From Talpa occidentalis (taxonomy: Eukaryota > Chordata > Mammalia > Eulipotyphla > Talpidae), in NCBI RefSeq assembly GCF_014898055.3, contig NW_023601543.1:66229782-66293781 (forward strand): a stretch of DNA of 64,000 nt, given 5' to 3'. This document shows, piece after piece, positions 11,575-21,789 of the stretch. The notes beneath the pieces were generated by a model. It made no database searches. It saw nothing but the letters and a program-made list of their open reading frames with translations, and was not told where the DNA came from. Numbering within the stretch: the first letter of the stretch is position 1; each line of letters starts with the position of its first letter. The position numbers and the translations under genes were made by a program.

Positions 11575-11745
11575 CAGTGGATCTCAATTGTGTGATTTTG
11601 CACCTGAGGAAACATTTGACAGTGTCTGGATACATATTTGGTTGTCACAACCCAAGGGAAGTACCACTGGCATCTTGGGAGAGGACAAGGATGCTGCTAA
11701 ACCTCTTACAACACACAGGGCAGCCTTGACAATAAAGAATATGAA
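11575..11745 (+). mobile_element. MER20-like hAT MITE, 5' part
   Basis: CAGTGGATCTCAATTGTGTG ... GGAAACATTTGACAGTGTCTGG ... TTGGTTGTCACAACCCAAGG ... GATGCTGCTAAACC ... AATAAAGAAT follows the MER20-type non-autonomous hAT-Charlie consensus as I remember it. The element stops at about 11745 and its missing terminus resumes at 12597, so later sequence was inserted into it. MER20 copies in placental mammals are known to have been co-opted as enhancers in endometrium; nothing here shows that for this copy. Confidence 0.75.
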
Positions 11746-12596
11746 ACACACAAATGTTACCCATATAAGCTATCATCAGATACCTCGACAGAAATCTCTT
11801 CAGGCTAGGAGAGAGTGAAAGAGAAGAGAGGAAATTTTAAAACATTAAAATCACCAGCCAAGAATACTCTTAACTTGCAAAACTTTCATCATTTAATGGA
11901 TAAAGATTCTTTCCAATGAACAAACAATAGTTTTATACTACCAGACCCACCCTACAAGAAATGTTGAAAGGCATTCTACACGAGCTGAAAAAACAACATG
12001 AAATCTTGAGCACGATGATATATAGAAATAAATCATAAAGAATTATGTGATTAAAAATTTAAATAGCCACACCTTTCATATGTGCTAAAAACAGAACCAG
12101 ACACTGATGCAAAAACTTGTACATGGGTGTTCACAAGCAACACTATTCACAATATCCAAGGGCTGGAAACAACCCAAATGTCCATCAATTGATAAATGTA
12201 TTTAAAAAATGGTATAGTCACAGAGTGGGATATTATTCAGCCATAAAAAGGAATAATGTACAAATACATATAGCATGAATAACCTAAAAATAAACATGCT
12301 AACTGGAAAAAAACCCAACACAAAAGGTCACATTATTCCATTTTTGTGGCATATCCAGACTAAATAAGTCCAGAGAGAGAGAAGGCAGGTTACAGGTTGT
12401 CAGGGTCTGAGAAGAGGGAGGAACAGAGACCAACTTCTTCATGGGCAGTTCAGTTCTCCTTTGGGGGGGGGGGTGATGACAATGTTTTGGAAGAAGATGG
12501 ATGCACAACATTGTGAATGCACTAAGTGTCACTGACTATATGCTTTAATATGGTCAATTGTATGTTATATAAATTCTGCCTCAATTAAAAATAAAC
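11746..12596 (+). mobile_element. L1/HAL1-type fragment inserted into MER20-like element
   Basis: Contains 'ccagacccaccctacaagaa atgttgaaag' at about 11942, typical of L1/HAL1 internal sequence, and then a jump to the L1 ORF2 C-terminal region: 'acactattcacaatatccaa', 'caacccaaatgtccatcaat', 'gggatattattcagccataa' (12140-12250). It ends with an L1M-type 3' UTR and 'aattaaaaataaactcaa'. Frames are broken. A large internal part of the L1 is missing. A G run lies at about 12462-12472. Confidence 0.7.
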
Positions 12597-12630
12597 TCAA
12601 CAGTGCTGAGGTTGAGAAACCATTCTAAAC
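12597..12630 (+). mobile_element. MER20-like hAT MITE, 3' terminus
   Basis: CAGTGCTGAGGTTGAGAAAC is the 3' inverted terminus expected for the element that begins at 11575. It is separated from the rest by the L1 insertion. Confidence 0.7.
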
Positions 12631-13078
12631 TTATGTACCAAATTTATAGGTAAAAGGCAGGGAGGATTGTGTCAAAAACAAAAAAATATCAAGCACTGCA
12701 ATGTTTTTTTTTAAAAAAGAGGCTGATCATTAAATAGTTAGCTCATTTTTTTTTGCTGGTGGGAAAGACTTGCCAGGAAAAAATAATAGCTGTTGTCAGG
12801 CCCAAGCAGATTTGAATTACTGTTATAAAATTATGAAGATAAGGATTTACGATAAACTGGTGACATCATCTAAACTACAGAGGCATGAATAAGCTACTGT
12901 AATAAAGAGACTCAAATTTAATAAAGACCAGAAAATGAAATAATTAATTGTCTTTAAATGTGTGCCTTCACTTGAACTATAAAACAGGGTGTTGTCAAAT
13001 AAAATCAGATATTACATTATGAGAAAGTCATTTTACAAGGATTGTGTTTCAAGGTTCATTCCTGGGAACTGCATGCTC
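12631..13078. other. Unassigned AT-rich sequence
   Basis: AT-rich DNA with no recognised element and no supported exon. Confidence 0.45.
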
Positions 13079-13094
13079 AGAATTCAAGTTTAGG

Positions 13095-13357
13095 GGCCTC
13101 TCTGGTGGCGCAGTGGGTTGAGCACAGCATTGTGAAGCTGTCTACAGCCTCTGCAGCGCAGGTTCGATTCCCGGCCAGCCACGGAGATACCCACATGGCG
13201 AGGCAGACCTCTCCTGTCTCGCTCGCTGCTCCCCTCAGCAGTGTATTTCAGTCCTTCTGCCTGTTCTGTTCCCTGCTCTGTCTCTGGTGAATCCTCTCAC
13301 CCTCCCGCGCCTCTGGCCTGCACATCAGTGCTTGTATAATATTAAAAAAAAAAAAAA
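13095..13357 (+). mobile_element. tRNA-derived SINE, sense copy 4
   Basis: Perfect 16-bp duplication AGAATTCAAGTTTAGG at 13079-13094 and 13358-13373. The A box (TGGCGCAGTGGG) and B box (GGTTCGATTCCC) are both well kept, so this is one of the better preserved copies. The tail is a pure A run at about 13344-13358. Confidence 0.93.
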
Positions 13358-13373
13358 AGAATTCAAGTTTAGG

Positions 13374-14261
13374 ATCGTGAGGGGGTGGGAGTGGGGAATC
13401 TGCACTTGCAAAATACCAAAAATAATGTAAGCCAATGTTACCTCACTTAAAAAATTCAAAATTTAAAATAAATAAAATTTATGATTGGCCTGACCAGAAC
13501 TTCACAGTGAATCAAAGAAAGGGATATACCGTGGTAACTGTGAGCCCTCTTCCTTTCCACTGAGTCTTGACAAGTTGGGGATATCTTTAGGCTCCTTGGG
13601 CTAAAGGAGCCATATACATCCAGAAACCCAAAGGGATTATGCTATGCTTTCATAAACAGCGAAGACTAACTGGCAGCATTGCCACAGTTTTTCTATAGTG
13701 AGACTATGTTTATTTATACTAGAAAGTCAAAGGCATGTTACTATACTACTAAGTATGGAAAATGAAGATGGAAACTAAGCTTTCAGATTAAGATTTTATA
13801 GACCTAAGATTTTCTACTAGGCTAGTAAAACCTACTTCCAAAGACTAAAAACTGGATGAGGAGAAACAGAGAAAATGCTAAGTTATCTTCAAATTTTTAT
13901 TATAATTATTGTACACAAATAAGACCTGTCTGCTTACTGTCATTCAGCTATTTCAGATATTACTTTCTAGATGACAAAGCAAAATTAATCGTTCCAAAGA
14001 GTCTTGGCTAAATATTATTTTGAGCAGGAGCATCTATGGTTTCCTAGTATTGAGACAGCATGAATTTCTTCAAAAAGCTCTGCTCTTAATTTAAACACAG
14101 TGAAATGAGTCTTAAATAATTGCATCATCAGGCTATAAATACCACAAATTGCTGCTATCCCACTGAGTACATATAAGTGTGTTCTCACATAGGAAAAAAT
14201 TCACATGGAAAACAGATATATTTTAAAAATCACATTTGACTCAGTTTAATAAATAATCCCA
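13374..14261. other. Unassigned AT-rich sequence
   Basis: No repeat, exon or regulatory motif that I can support. Confidence 0.45.
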
Positions 14262-14475
14262 AATATTTTCCTTTTATTGAGGTAACATTGATTTACAATA
14301 CTGTGTGATTCAGGTGAACAGGTTCACACATCATCAGATGCATGCTGTCACCCCACCCTGGCCATCCAAGCACCACTGTCCTTTATCCTAGACCACGGGG
14401 TCCCCTCCCACCTTTATTCCCAAGTCCACTTTCCCTCCCCTTCTAGTAGCCTCAAATTTTGCAGTCATATTTCCA
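14262..14475 (-). mobile_element. Old L1 3' UTR fragment, antisense
   Basis: TTTTATTGAGGTAACATTGATTTACAATA ... is the reverse complement of an L1MA/L1MB-type 3' UTR, continuing through 'caggtgaacaggttcacaca' into C/T-rich sequence. Non-coding and divergent. Confidence 0.6.
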
Positions 14476-14573
14476 GGCTTTATTACGGTTTAGCTTTCTT
14501 AGCAAGAAAATGCCCAAGAAAATGTTTTGTGGAGAACCAAGTCTTGTCATTTTGTCACAAATATACCAGCTGC

Positions 14574-14604
14574 TGGGGGGAGGGGGGAGGATGGGAGGAA
14601 GGGA
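14574..14604 (+). repeat. G-run cluster with quadruplex potential
   Basis: Four or more runs of at least three G lie within about 30 bases (GGGGGG, GGGGGG, GGG, GGG) with short spacers, which fits the usual G-quadruplex sequence rule. It sits in single-copy AT-rich DNA and not at a promoter. Confidence 0.6.
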
Positions 14605-15384
14605 TGGTGGTGAAAAGAATTTCTAACTTCCATTTGAAATGATGGTTAAAGATAAGTATTGAAGCATTACGTACATCACATTTTGTGAGCCTATATATAC
14701 AGATTTGTACAATGCTCACATTCTCTTCTTTGTGAAATTATTCTCTATTAAGATCTTATTTTATTTATACATGCTGCTTTGCTGTTGTGTGTAGGGTGTT
14801 TTTTTTTGTTTGTTTGTTTTGTTTTTTGTAACAGCATTTTCTCTTGTCTTCTCATACTACTCTGGTGTTCTGTAATGTACTATATATCCTTTGTACTAAG
14901 AGAAACCTCAAAGATTAAAAACCTGTCAGTCAAGAATGGTGACTTTCACATAGTGTCCACACGCCAGGTACACAGTGTCCACAGCCCCTTCCTTTAGGCA
15001 AGCCCCACTGTGGGTTGTATGCAGCAAGCTGCTTAGTTGAATTATCTACTTATCCACCGTTAATCCATGCCACAGCATTTTGCATTACTGCAGTCCTGGC
15101 CCACCACTGTCAGAGGATTTGATGTTTGAGGCACTCTATTATCTGATACACATGTGATTTAACTGTTACCATAATGGTAAGGAATGCTGAGTCACTTCCC
15201 TTTGCCTATCTGCCTAGTGCCCCATGCTGTGAGAAATATCTGCACATCATCACAGATCCTAGAAAACATTTTCTTCCAACCTTTCATAGCCACAGATAGC
15301 TCCTACGTGTTTAATTGACTTTATACACTAGCGATCGCTAGGGTGTTCAGAACATGGCTTATTGGGTGGAAAAATGAATATGAC
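14605..15384. other. Unassigned sequence
   Basis: A T/G-rich stretch with TTTG repeats occurs at 14800-14827. The open frame at 14779-14997 runs through it and has no splice support. A GCGATCGC palindrome lies at 15331-15338, notable only because CpG is rare in this AT-rich setting. Confidence 0.4.
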
Positions 15385-15560
15385 AAGAGGACACCTAGGT
15401 CTGCATTGTGACTCTTCATTTACAGGCTGTGGACTTCAGCTAAAACTTTCTCTCATGACCCCTCAGTTTTATAATATATAAAATGAAGATAATAATCCCT
15501 ATTCACATTACAGGGTTCTCTTACAGCTCAAATAAGATAAAGTAGGTGAAATATCCATGA
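15385..15560 (+). mobile_element. MIR SINE
   Basis: 'cctaggtctgcattgtgact ... ggacttcagc ... cctcagttttataatatata aaatgaagataataatccct ... cagggttctcttacagctca' follows the forward MIR core and 3' part closely. Confidence 0.7.
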
Positions 15561-17019
15561 ATTATACCTGTTATATTAAAAACAAGTATATAATTTTAAC
15601 AGTCCTAAATACTAAGTCCTGGCTCAGGACTCACACATATTAAATGGGATTTTAATATCACACAAAATGGACATGACCTAATAAGAAATTAAACAATCTC
15701 TTCTCATCCCCCTATTTTTAAAGTTTATAATTCTTTCATGCCACATAAATAACAGAATGAGTCTTCTAACACATACCTATATACTCTTCACCCAATATCA
15801 AAGAAGAGTAAAAGAAATTTACCTCAATTTTAATTTAAATTTTTTACCTAATCTATATGGTTTTCCAGCTGTGTTGTTTTCATGGCTCCTTAATTAGTAA
15901 GGCCAGTGCAATGTCTTTGTGACAGTTTCCTCTGCTGTCCCTTTGTATGACACACTGAGCTGTGTATTTGAGAATCTTTGCCAAATCCAGTAAAAACTTC
16001 ATTGTATATTGCCAGAAAGAAAAAAAAAAAAAAAAAAAAAAAAACATGAGCAGACAGTAGCATCTCTTTTTTCCACTAACATTGTCAGCAATTAACAAGT
16101 GTTATCAGGCTAACTAAGCAAAGCTTTGAGAGTAAAGGATAGATCTTTTTTACATTCAGGATGTTAAGAATGCTTTTAAGTGGTCAACACAAATGGTCAA
16201 AATGCTGCTATTACAAACTTCAATGTGTTTGTAAAGTAACATTTTTTGAAACACTTCCCTTGTCTCCAGGTTGGAAATCTGCCCATCTTTGCAGAGAACA
16301 TTAGCAGGCCTTGTCCTTTAGCAAGAATTCTACTAACTGCCTGACCATTTAAGCAAATACTTGCTGAAGCACCTTTTCAAGTACCTACAGGTGTCCCCAC
16401 TGATGCGCCAATGATCATGCTGTAAAGAGCAGAAACAAGAAGAAATGTGCTGCCTGCCTCAGCTCAGCTCCCCTTTCCATCTGGCCATGATGAAACCCAA
16501 CAATCAGAATATTCTCCAAATCCACCAAAGGCTTGAGATTAGGTGAGAACCACGCCACAGTGAGTTACTTTGGAAGCTACTGTTAATAGCCGAGTTAGGA
16601 TATGATATGTCCTAGACCTCTGACCATTATTTAAAAAAAATTTAATTATCAGAGATTGGAATCTTGTGAATATTGGAAAGGAGCCAGAATCTCTGTGTCA
16701 AATCAATTGCCGAGGGAGAAAACAGGCAAAATAAGACCCAAAATGGTTCAGGAAGAAATCTGCCATAATCCGAGACATAATCCAAAGGGCTGCCTACCAG
16801 AACCCACTCTAGGGTGGGCAAGTGAGGTGTCTAGAACACAGGACACATGAGACATCGTCCATCTGCATAGCGCTAGCCTCTGCCCTGTTGCCAACAGAAG
16901 CATCTGATCAAATAACTTCCTTTTAACTGTTAAAAGCAAAACCAGTGCAGATACACTTATTCAATAAGGGCAGCGATGAGCAGTCACCACTACTCTCTTC
17001 CATTATACTTTATAGCATT
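15561..17019. other. Unassigned sequence with poly-A tract
   Basis: A run of 24 A at 16021-16044. It could be a retroposon tail, but I see no element attached to it and no flanking duplication. The rest is AT-rich single-copy DNA. The open frames at 16656-16850 and 16748-16939 lie opposite one another and neither looks coding. Confidence 0.45.
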
Positions 17020-17200
17020 CCCAAAGTGCTTTCATATGTATAATCACATTATGTGAATCAGAACTTCCTGAGGCTAGAAGTGCAGAAAGGATTAATCCTA
17101 CCTCAGAGATGAACAAACAAGTTTAGGGGAGCAGTAGGACTTGATCCAGGTAATAGACTTTGCACCTGCTTTCAAGCCTTCTAATTCCGCCCAGGATGCT
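17020..17200 (-). mobile_element. MIR SINE, antisense
   Basis: 'cccaaagtgctttcatatgt ataatcacattatgtgaatc ... cctcagagatgaacaaacaa ... gcagtaggacttgatccagg' follows the reverse complement of MIR across most of its length. Confidence 0.65.
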
Positions 17201-17868
17201 TCTCACTACATTACACAGAACACCAGTTTTCCCTCTGATGTCCTTCATGTAACATCTGATTTTATGGCCTACGTCAATTAAGATTATTTACAAAGTCACT
17301 GCAGTTGCTGGTTAATATTAACAAGAAATGACCTTAAATTTGTCTATTGTCTGCTACCCATAAATAGGTTTATGAGAAAGGAAAAATGAAAGGAATTCAC
17401 CTAATGTCCTTAAGGTCAGACATACCAATTAAGGAGAAGCCAAAAACATTTACAAATCAATCTCACATTTGAAATTTTTACTTATTACTGGCTGCATAGT
17501 AGAATCATTTATTTAATTTATGCTATTATTAATAAGGCTGGGATACTATTGGAAGCAAATCAGTAACTTTGCTGAGCGGGTAAAGAAGCTGGAATTAAGA
17601 CAAGTCTATACTGAATCAAATCTGAGCCTGCTCTCCCTATACCGGGAGACAGTCAGAAAAGAGCAGCGGGGGAAGACCTCTGTCAGTGAGCAACAGATGG
17701 TCTGCCGGTCTTTCTCTGCACATCCCCACGTCAGACAAAACCTTTCTGACACTAACCAGAAATACAATTTAGGTATCCACCTAAATCTGAATTGCAAATC
17801 TTATTTCCTGGATGCAGTAGATTAATATGGAGAGGGTCTAAATTATTCAAAAGTGAAGGGAAACTTAC

Positions 17869-17919
17869 TCCTCCCCATGTCTCCTTGTGGTCTGCTGCAG
17901 GTCCCCGGATGACGATTCC
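17869..17919 (-). other. Candidate 51-nt exon, unidentified
   Basis: On the minus strand TGTGTTTTAATACAG (AG at 17921-17920) precedes 51 nt that end at a consensus donor GGA|GTAAGT (GT at 17868-17867). The length is exactly 17 codons. In phase 0 it reads GIVIRGPAADHKETWGG; the other two frames are also open. The next candidate upstream on this strand (18652-18690) is also a multiple of three and has a good donor, so the two could be consecutive exons of one minus-strand gene. I do not recognise the peptide. Against it: short exons with paired signals arise by chance, the acceptor tract is only moderate, and the flanking intron-like DNA shows no distinct feature. Confidence 0.33.
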
Positions 17920-18651
17920 CTGTATTAAAACACAGCACACACACAGTCAGATTCACAGAGGTCGAGTCTCCATCAAATAAATTCCACTAAAGCTGATGCA
18001 GTCTACATGAGCACTTCATTTCAGTGCGTTCAAATCTTGCCCCCTTACATAAACATTGTCTCCATCACAAACAGTCACCTAACCTCAGAGGACAGACTCC
18101 TAGCATTCTCGCAGCAAGGGCTCTTCATCAACATACGATGACTTTCTTTATCTGGCATTACTTTCTGCCCTTGCCAAATAAAAATCATCAAATTTGTCAC
18201 AGGCTTATCTTGTTAGGAAAGCGGTGCTGTTAACCAAATATATGTGGGCAAAAAAATGCTAAAGGAGGTCTACTTTCAATAACCAGGCTAACATGTTTAG
18301 ATTGTCCATCCCTGGCTTCTATTCAGTATCATTCTGGGACAAATTTAATATCCGTTTCAGTGTAACATTTTCCTGAAAGGTGTCAAACAGCAGCACCCCT
18401 AATCAAATCACCCCTGTGGCTAAGTGGCTCATAGAGTTACTACCAACACACAGGATGAATCAACAGCCGCAAACAAGAGACAATGGACACCCTGGAGGGA
18501 AAAGGAAAACGTATTGCAAATTCAGGTTACACGGAGGAGCAACATTTCTGTTTTTAAAATACGAAAATACATACACAGAAGCTAATTCATGCCCTCGTGC
18601 TGCATTTTCTTATAGGGTTCGATCGTACAGTTAACCACATTTATTTCTCAC

Positions 18652-18690
18652 CTGCCGCACTCCCAGAAAGGTAAGATTATAAGATACAGC
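18652..18690 (-). other. Candidate 39-nt exon, unidentified
   Basis: Minus strand: acceptor CCTTAACCAACTGACAG (AG at 18692-18691), then 39 nt, then a strong donor GCGGCAG|GTGAGAAA (GT at 18651-18650). In phase 0 the 13 codons read AVSYNLTFLGVRQ with no stop. It lies about 0.7 kb upstream, in minus-strand direction, of the 51-nt candidate, so splicing would give a continuous frame (GVRQ followed by GIVI). The pair is more persuasive than either alone, but both are tiny and unidentified. Confidence 0.32.
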
Positions 18691-18989
18691 CTGTCAGTTG
18701 GTTAAGGAATGTCTAACCTAGTTGAAGTTAAGCATATAGGGAAGAGTGCTGTCATCACGACGGTCACACAGGTCATTCCTGACCCCAGTTCCCCTCACAA
18801 GAAGACCAGCTGGTAGCCAGCCACAGAAAGGACTGCACTGTGAAAATCCCAGAGCCCGGGGGTTAAGGCTGAAGCACTCCCTTGGACAGCAGAGGCCAAG
18901 ATGGACGACTCTGGAAGGGGAAGAGAACCGGATATACTCCGAGCTCATGGCCTCTCCTCTGTGCTAGCAACTGCCACACCGAGAGGGCC

Positions 18990-20690
18990 CCCTAGGCCTA
19001 AGGTTTCGATAATGGAGAAGAGTCCAAGGTGGCCATCTAGCTCCCCCAGCACGCGGAGCACTTCCCAGGAGGTCCACTCAGGTTTTGCCTCACAGGGATT
19101 ACTGCAAGAATCTTCGGGACTTGACAAATGGGGATAAGAGTGATATGGAGAAGGGGGGAAGACACAGAGCAACCAGTGCTCAGGTCTTAGCAGGCGGCCT
19201 TCCTGCTTGCCACAGCACCTCAGCGGAGAGCCCGGCCATCTGCAGAGTTGAGCCAGTGACCCCCTTTGATAGGGAGCTGACCTGGCAGTTCTGTCTGATT
19301 TGGAGACCCAGTCAGTGGGTCATATGCTGGCAGTGGAGCCTGGTCTACCACCCTGCCCAGGGAGGGAAGCAAAATCCCAATCCCACCTAAGTGCTGAGCC
19401 AGAGCACTGGGGCAGCTGTACTGCCCATGCTCCAGCCCCATGTGGCCAGGCAGCCAAGTCAGCAGCCGTGCCCAACTATTAAGCATAGCTGCAGGACCCA
19501 CATAACTAGGGAACCTAAACTGTCCCAGAGCAACACGGGGGCCCAGCCTACTACACCTGCCAGGTGCACAGCCCTGCCCATGTATGATTCCATCCAACCA
19601 TGGAGTTCGGCCTACAACCCTGACAAGCAGGGGAGCCCAGTCTATGACACTGTCCAACTGCTGAACACAGCCTACTACCTTGCCAAGGCAGGAAGCCCAG
19701 AGAGTAACCCCGCCCAACCAAGGAGCACAGTCTGAGGCCCCATGGGATAAGAAAGTTCAGTCACTGACCCCGCCTAACAGTGATCACAGGGATACACGCA
19801 GCTCTTCTCAGCTTCACTGACAGTCTTCAGCCTAGTGCCAGAGCACAGCCTGAAGCAACAGCAGGATTCTAAACCATGTCTGTGGCCCTGCCTAAACAGA
19901 CTCTAGACAGTGTCACCATCAAGTGTGGAGCACAATTTGAGACCCCCGCATAACTAGGTGCAGTTGCAGAGCCCAACCTGCAGCCCTGATCAATCAATCC
20001 CCAAGTCCAACCTGCCATACGAGGAAACACAGCTTGGAACTTTGCCTAACCACTAGCCCAGCAAGTGACCCCATTTGCTTGGAGAGAACAATGAGTAGCC
20101 CCACCCTAACAGGGGGAGAGTCTTCCAGTGATCCTGCTTGAACATGGAGTCCATTCAATGGGTTCATCCAAGCATGGAGCTTAGCCAGCAGTCTCCCCCC
20201 AACCTCTGAGTATAGGCAATGGTCTCACCCAACTAGGGACCCCAATAACAAGCCCTGCCTGCAGAAGCTACTTAGCTGCCCTGCCCAGTACCCCAAACTG
20301 AAGTGACTGGTGAAAGTCTTTCCTGCTAAAGCGAAGCTGTAAAGTCTGGAAAAGGAAACTGCTTGAACAAATGGACAGAGCAAATGCACGGTATAATGCA
20401 AGGAACCAAGAACATAAATCAACAGAGAAACATGACATTACCAAAAGAAACTAACAAAGCCCCAACAGATGACCCTAAAAAATGAAGATCTATGAATTGC
20501 CTGAAAAAAGAATTCAGAAAAATCCTCTTAAAGATTATATACAGTCAATCAAAGGAAATTAGGAACACAGTGCATGAATAGAAGGAGACATTCAAAAAGG
20601 AATTGGAAACCATACAAAAACGAACAGAAATCTTAGAGCTGAAGAATATAATGGCTGAAGCACTCAATAGATGAAAATGGCAATAGTAAT
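18990..20690 (+). mobile_element. Old L1 5' UTR and ORF1 start
   Basis: The end of this block, 20360-20660, reads like the L1 leader/ORF1 junction: 'gcaaatgcacggtataatgc', 'aaacatgacattaccaaaag', 'atgaagatctatgaattgcc', 'gaaatcttagagctgaagaa'. The GC-rich stretch before it is the 5' UTR of the same element and contains degenerate tandem units (see separate entry). ORF1 is broken and the rest of the element is largely lost; ORF2 remnants resume at 21190. The exact 5' end is uncertain and could lie near 18895. Confidence 0.65.
19390..20230 (+). repeat. Degenerate ~30-bp tandem units in an L1 5' UTR
   Basis: Units of about 29-33 bp share the pattern GGAGC-CAGTCT(A/G)-AC-CC(C/T)GCCCAAC. The clearest stretch is 19600-19740, with units starting near 19600, 19631, 19664, 19693 and 19722. 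Units are only partly similar, as in an old array. In several L1 lineages 5' UTR monomers carry promoter activity; this copy is too decayed to assume any. The 165-codon minus-strand frame at 19220-19717 exists because the repeat lacks stops in one frame. Confidence 0.6.
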
Positions 20691-20890
20691 TCCTTTATCA
20701 AAAAATTACATTCAGTCCACAATGTCATCAATAGATTCTTGCGAACTGTGACTTCAGGTGAAACAATGTAGAAGGAAGCCAATTTTAGTTCTTGTGGCAT
20801 ATTTCTGGTCACAAGAACACCACCAAGTTTCAAAATAATTACATAAAACACTTCTAATATTAAACAGTAAAATATTTTCATTCATTCCAA

Positions 20891-20922
20891 ACTGCTTATT
20901 CCAATTCAGTGGAATAAGCAGT
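20891..20922. repeat. Perfect 13-bp inverted repeat (hairpin)
   Basis: ACTGCTTATTCCA at 20891-20903 is the exact reverse complement of TGGAATAAGCAGT at 20910-20922, with a 6-base loop ATTCAG. It lies just before a small DNA transposon and may be the inner end of another element. Confidence 0.7.
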
Positions 20923-20944
20923 AGTCTTATCCCAGCAGGCAAAA

Positions 20945-21174
20945 AGTCATGTGTCACTTAATGACATTTTAGTCAACAATGAACTGCACAAATTAAAAAA
21001 ATGAACTGCATATATAACGATGACACCAATAGGCTATACCATACAGCCTATGTATGTAGTACGCTATATACCATGTAGGTTTGCATAATTACATGCTCTA
21101 ATGTTTATGCAAGGATGAGAGCACCTAATGATGCATTTATCAGACATATCCTGATGAGTAAGTGATGCATGACT
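20945..21174. mobile_element. Small inverted-repeat DNA transposon (MITE)
   Basis: Terminal inverted repeats AGTCATGTGTCACTTA (20945-20960) and, reversed, AGTCATGCATCACTTA (21159-21174) match at 14 of 16 positions. The interior has 'aataggctataccatacagc ctatg', a segment of a common mammalian MITE family whose name I cannot give with certainty. About 230 bp, no transposase. It sits between two halves of an old L1. Confidence 0.65.
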
Positions 21175-21189
21175 GCATATTTTAAGCTA

Positions 21190-21745
21190 AAAATTGTCAC
21201 AATGGACAAAGAAGGTATTTATATATAAGAAATAGCTAATTCATAAAGAAGACATAACTATTTATGCACCTAATGTAATCTTAAGGAAAACATTATAGTT
21301 CCTGACTTCAAACTATGCTACAAAGCTAGAGCAAATCAAAATGGTATGACTGGCATTGAAAACAGACAAATAGACCAAAGGAACAGAGTCCAGAACTAAG
21401 AAACAATGCCATGCATATAAAATCCAACTAATATTTGACAAGGGAACTGAGAGTACTCAATGAGGGAAAAATAGTCTCTTCAATAACTGGTGCTGGAGAA
21501 ACTAGACATAGTCACATGCAAAAGAAAGAAAATGAACCTTCTCCATCACTGACAAAAAGTAACTCAAAGACTGAAATGTAAGACCTGAAGCCATACAAGT
21601 CCTAGAAGAAAACAGAGAAAAAGTCCTTTGTCAATGGGGTCTTGCCAATGATTTTTTGGCTCTGACAGCAAAACACGCAATAAAAGCAAATATAAGTGGG
21701 ACTGCATCGGACTAAAAAGCTTGTGCATACTGAAACAAAACGACA
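21190..21745 (+). mobile_element. L1 ORF2 remnants with internal deletion
   Basis: 'aattgtcacaatggacaaag' (about 21193) matches the ORF2 endonuclease region. It is followed shortly by the reverse-transcriptase-distal part: 'ttcctgacttcaaactatgc tacaaagcta', 'atttgacaagggaactgaga', 'atgtaagacctgaagccata', 'cttgccaatgattttttggc', 'gcaaatataagtgggactgc'. Most of the RT domain coding sequence is missing between them and the frames are broken. Probably the same element as 18990-20690. Confidence 0.7.
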
Positions 21746-21789
21746 ACCGTGGGATGTCAAAGGGTGGCTCATGGAAAACCGGGGCTCTC

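Noticed and set aside
13095..13180. tRNA gene because of clear A and B boxes
   Set aside because: The tRNA-like head continues into the SINE body and A tail, and the copy has a target duplication. It is a retroposon, not a tRNA gene; the same applies to the other eleven copies.
19220..19717. 165-codon minus-strand open frame
   Set aside because: Lies opposite the degenerate tandem units of an L1 5' UTR. The periodic peptide simply mirrors the repeat.
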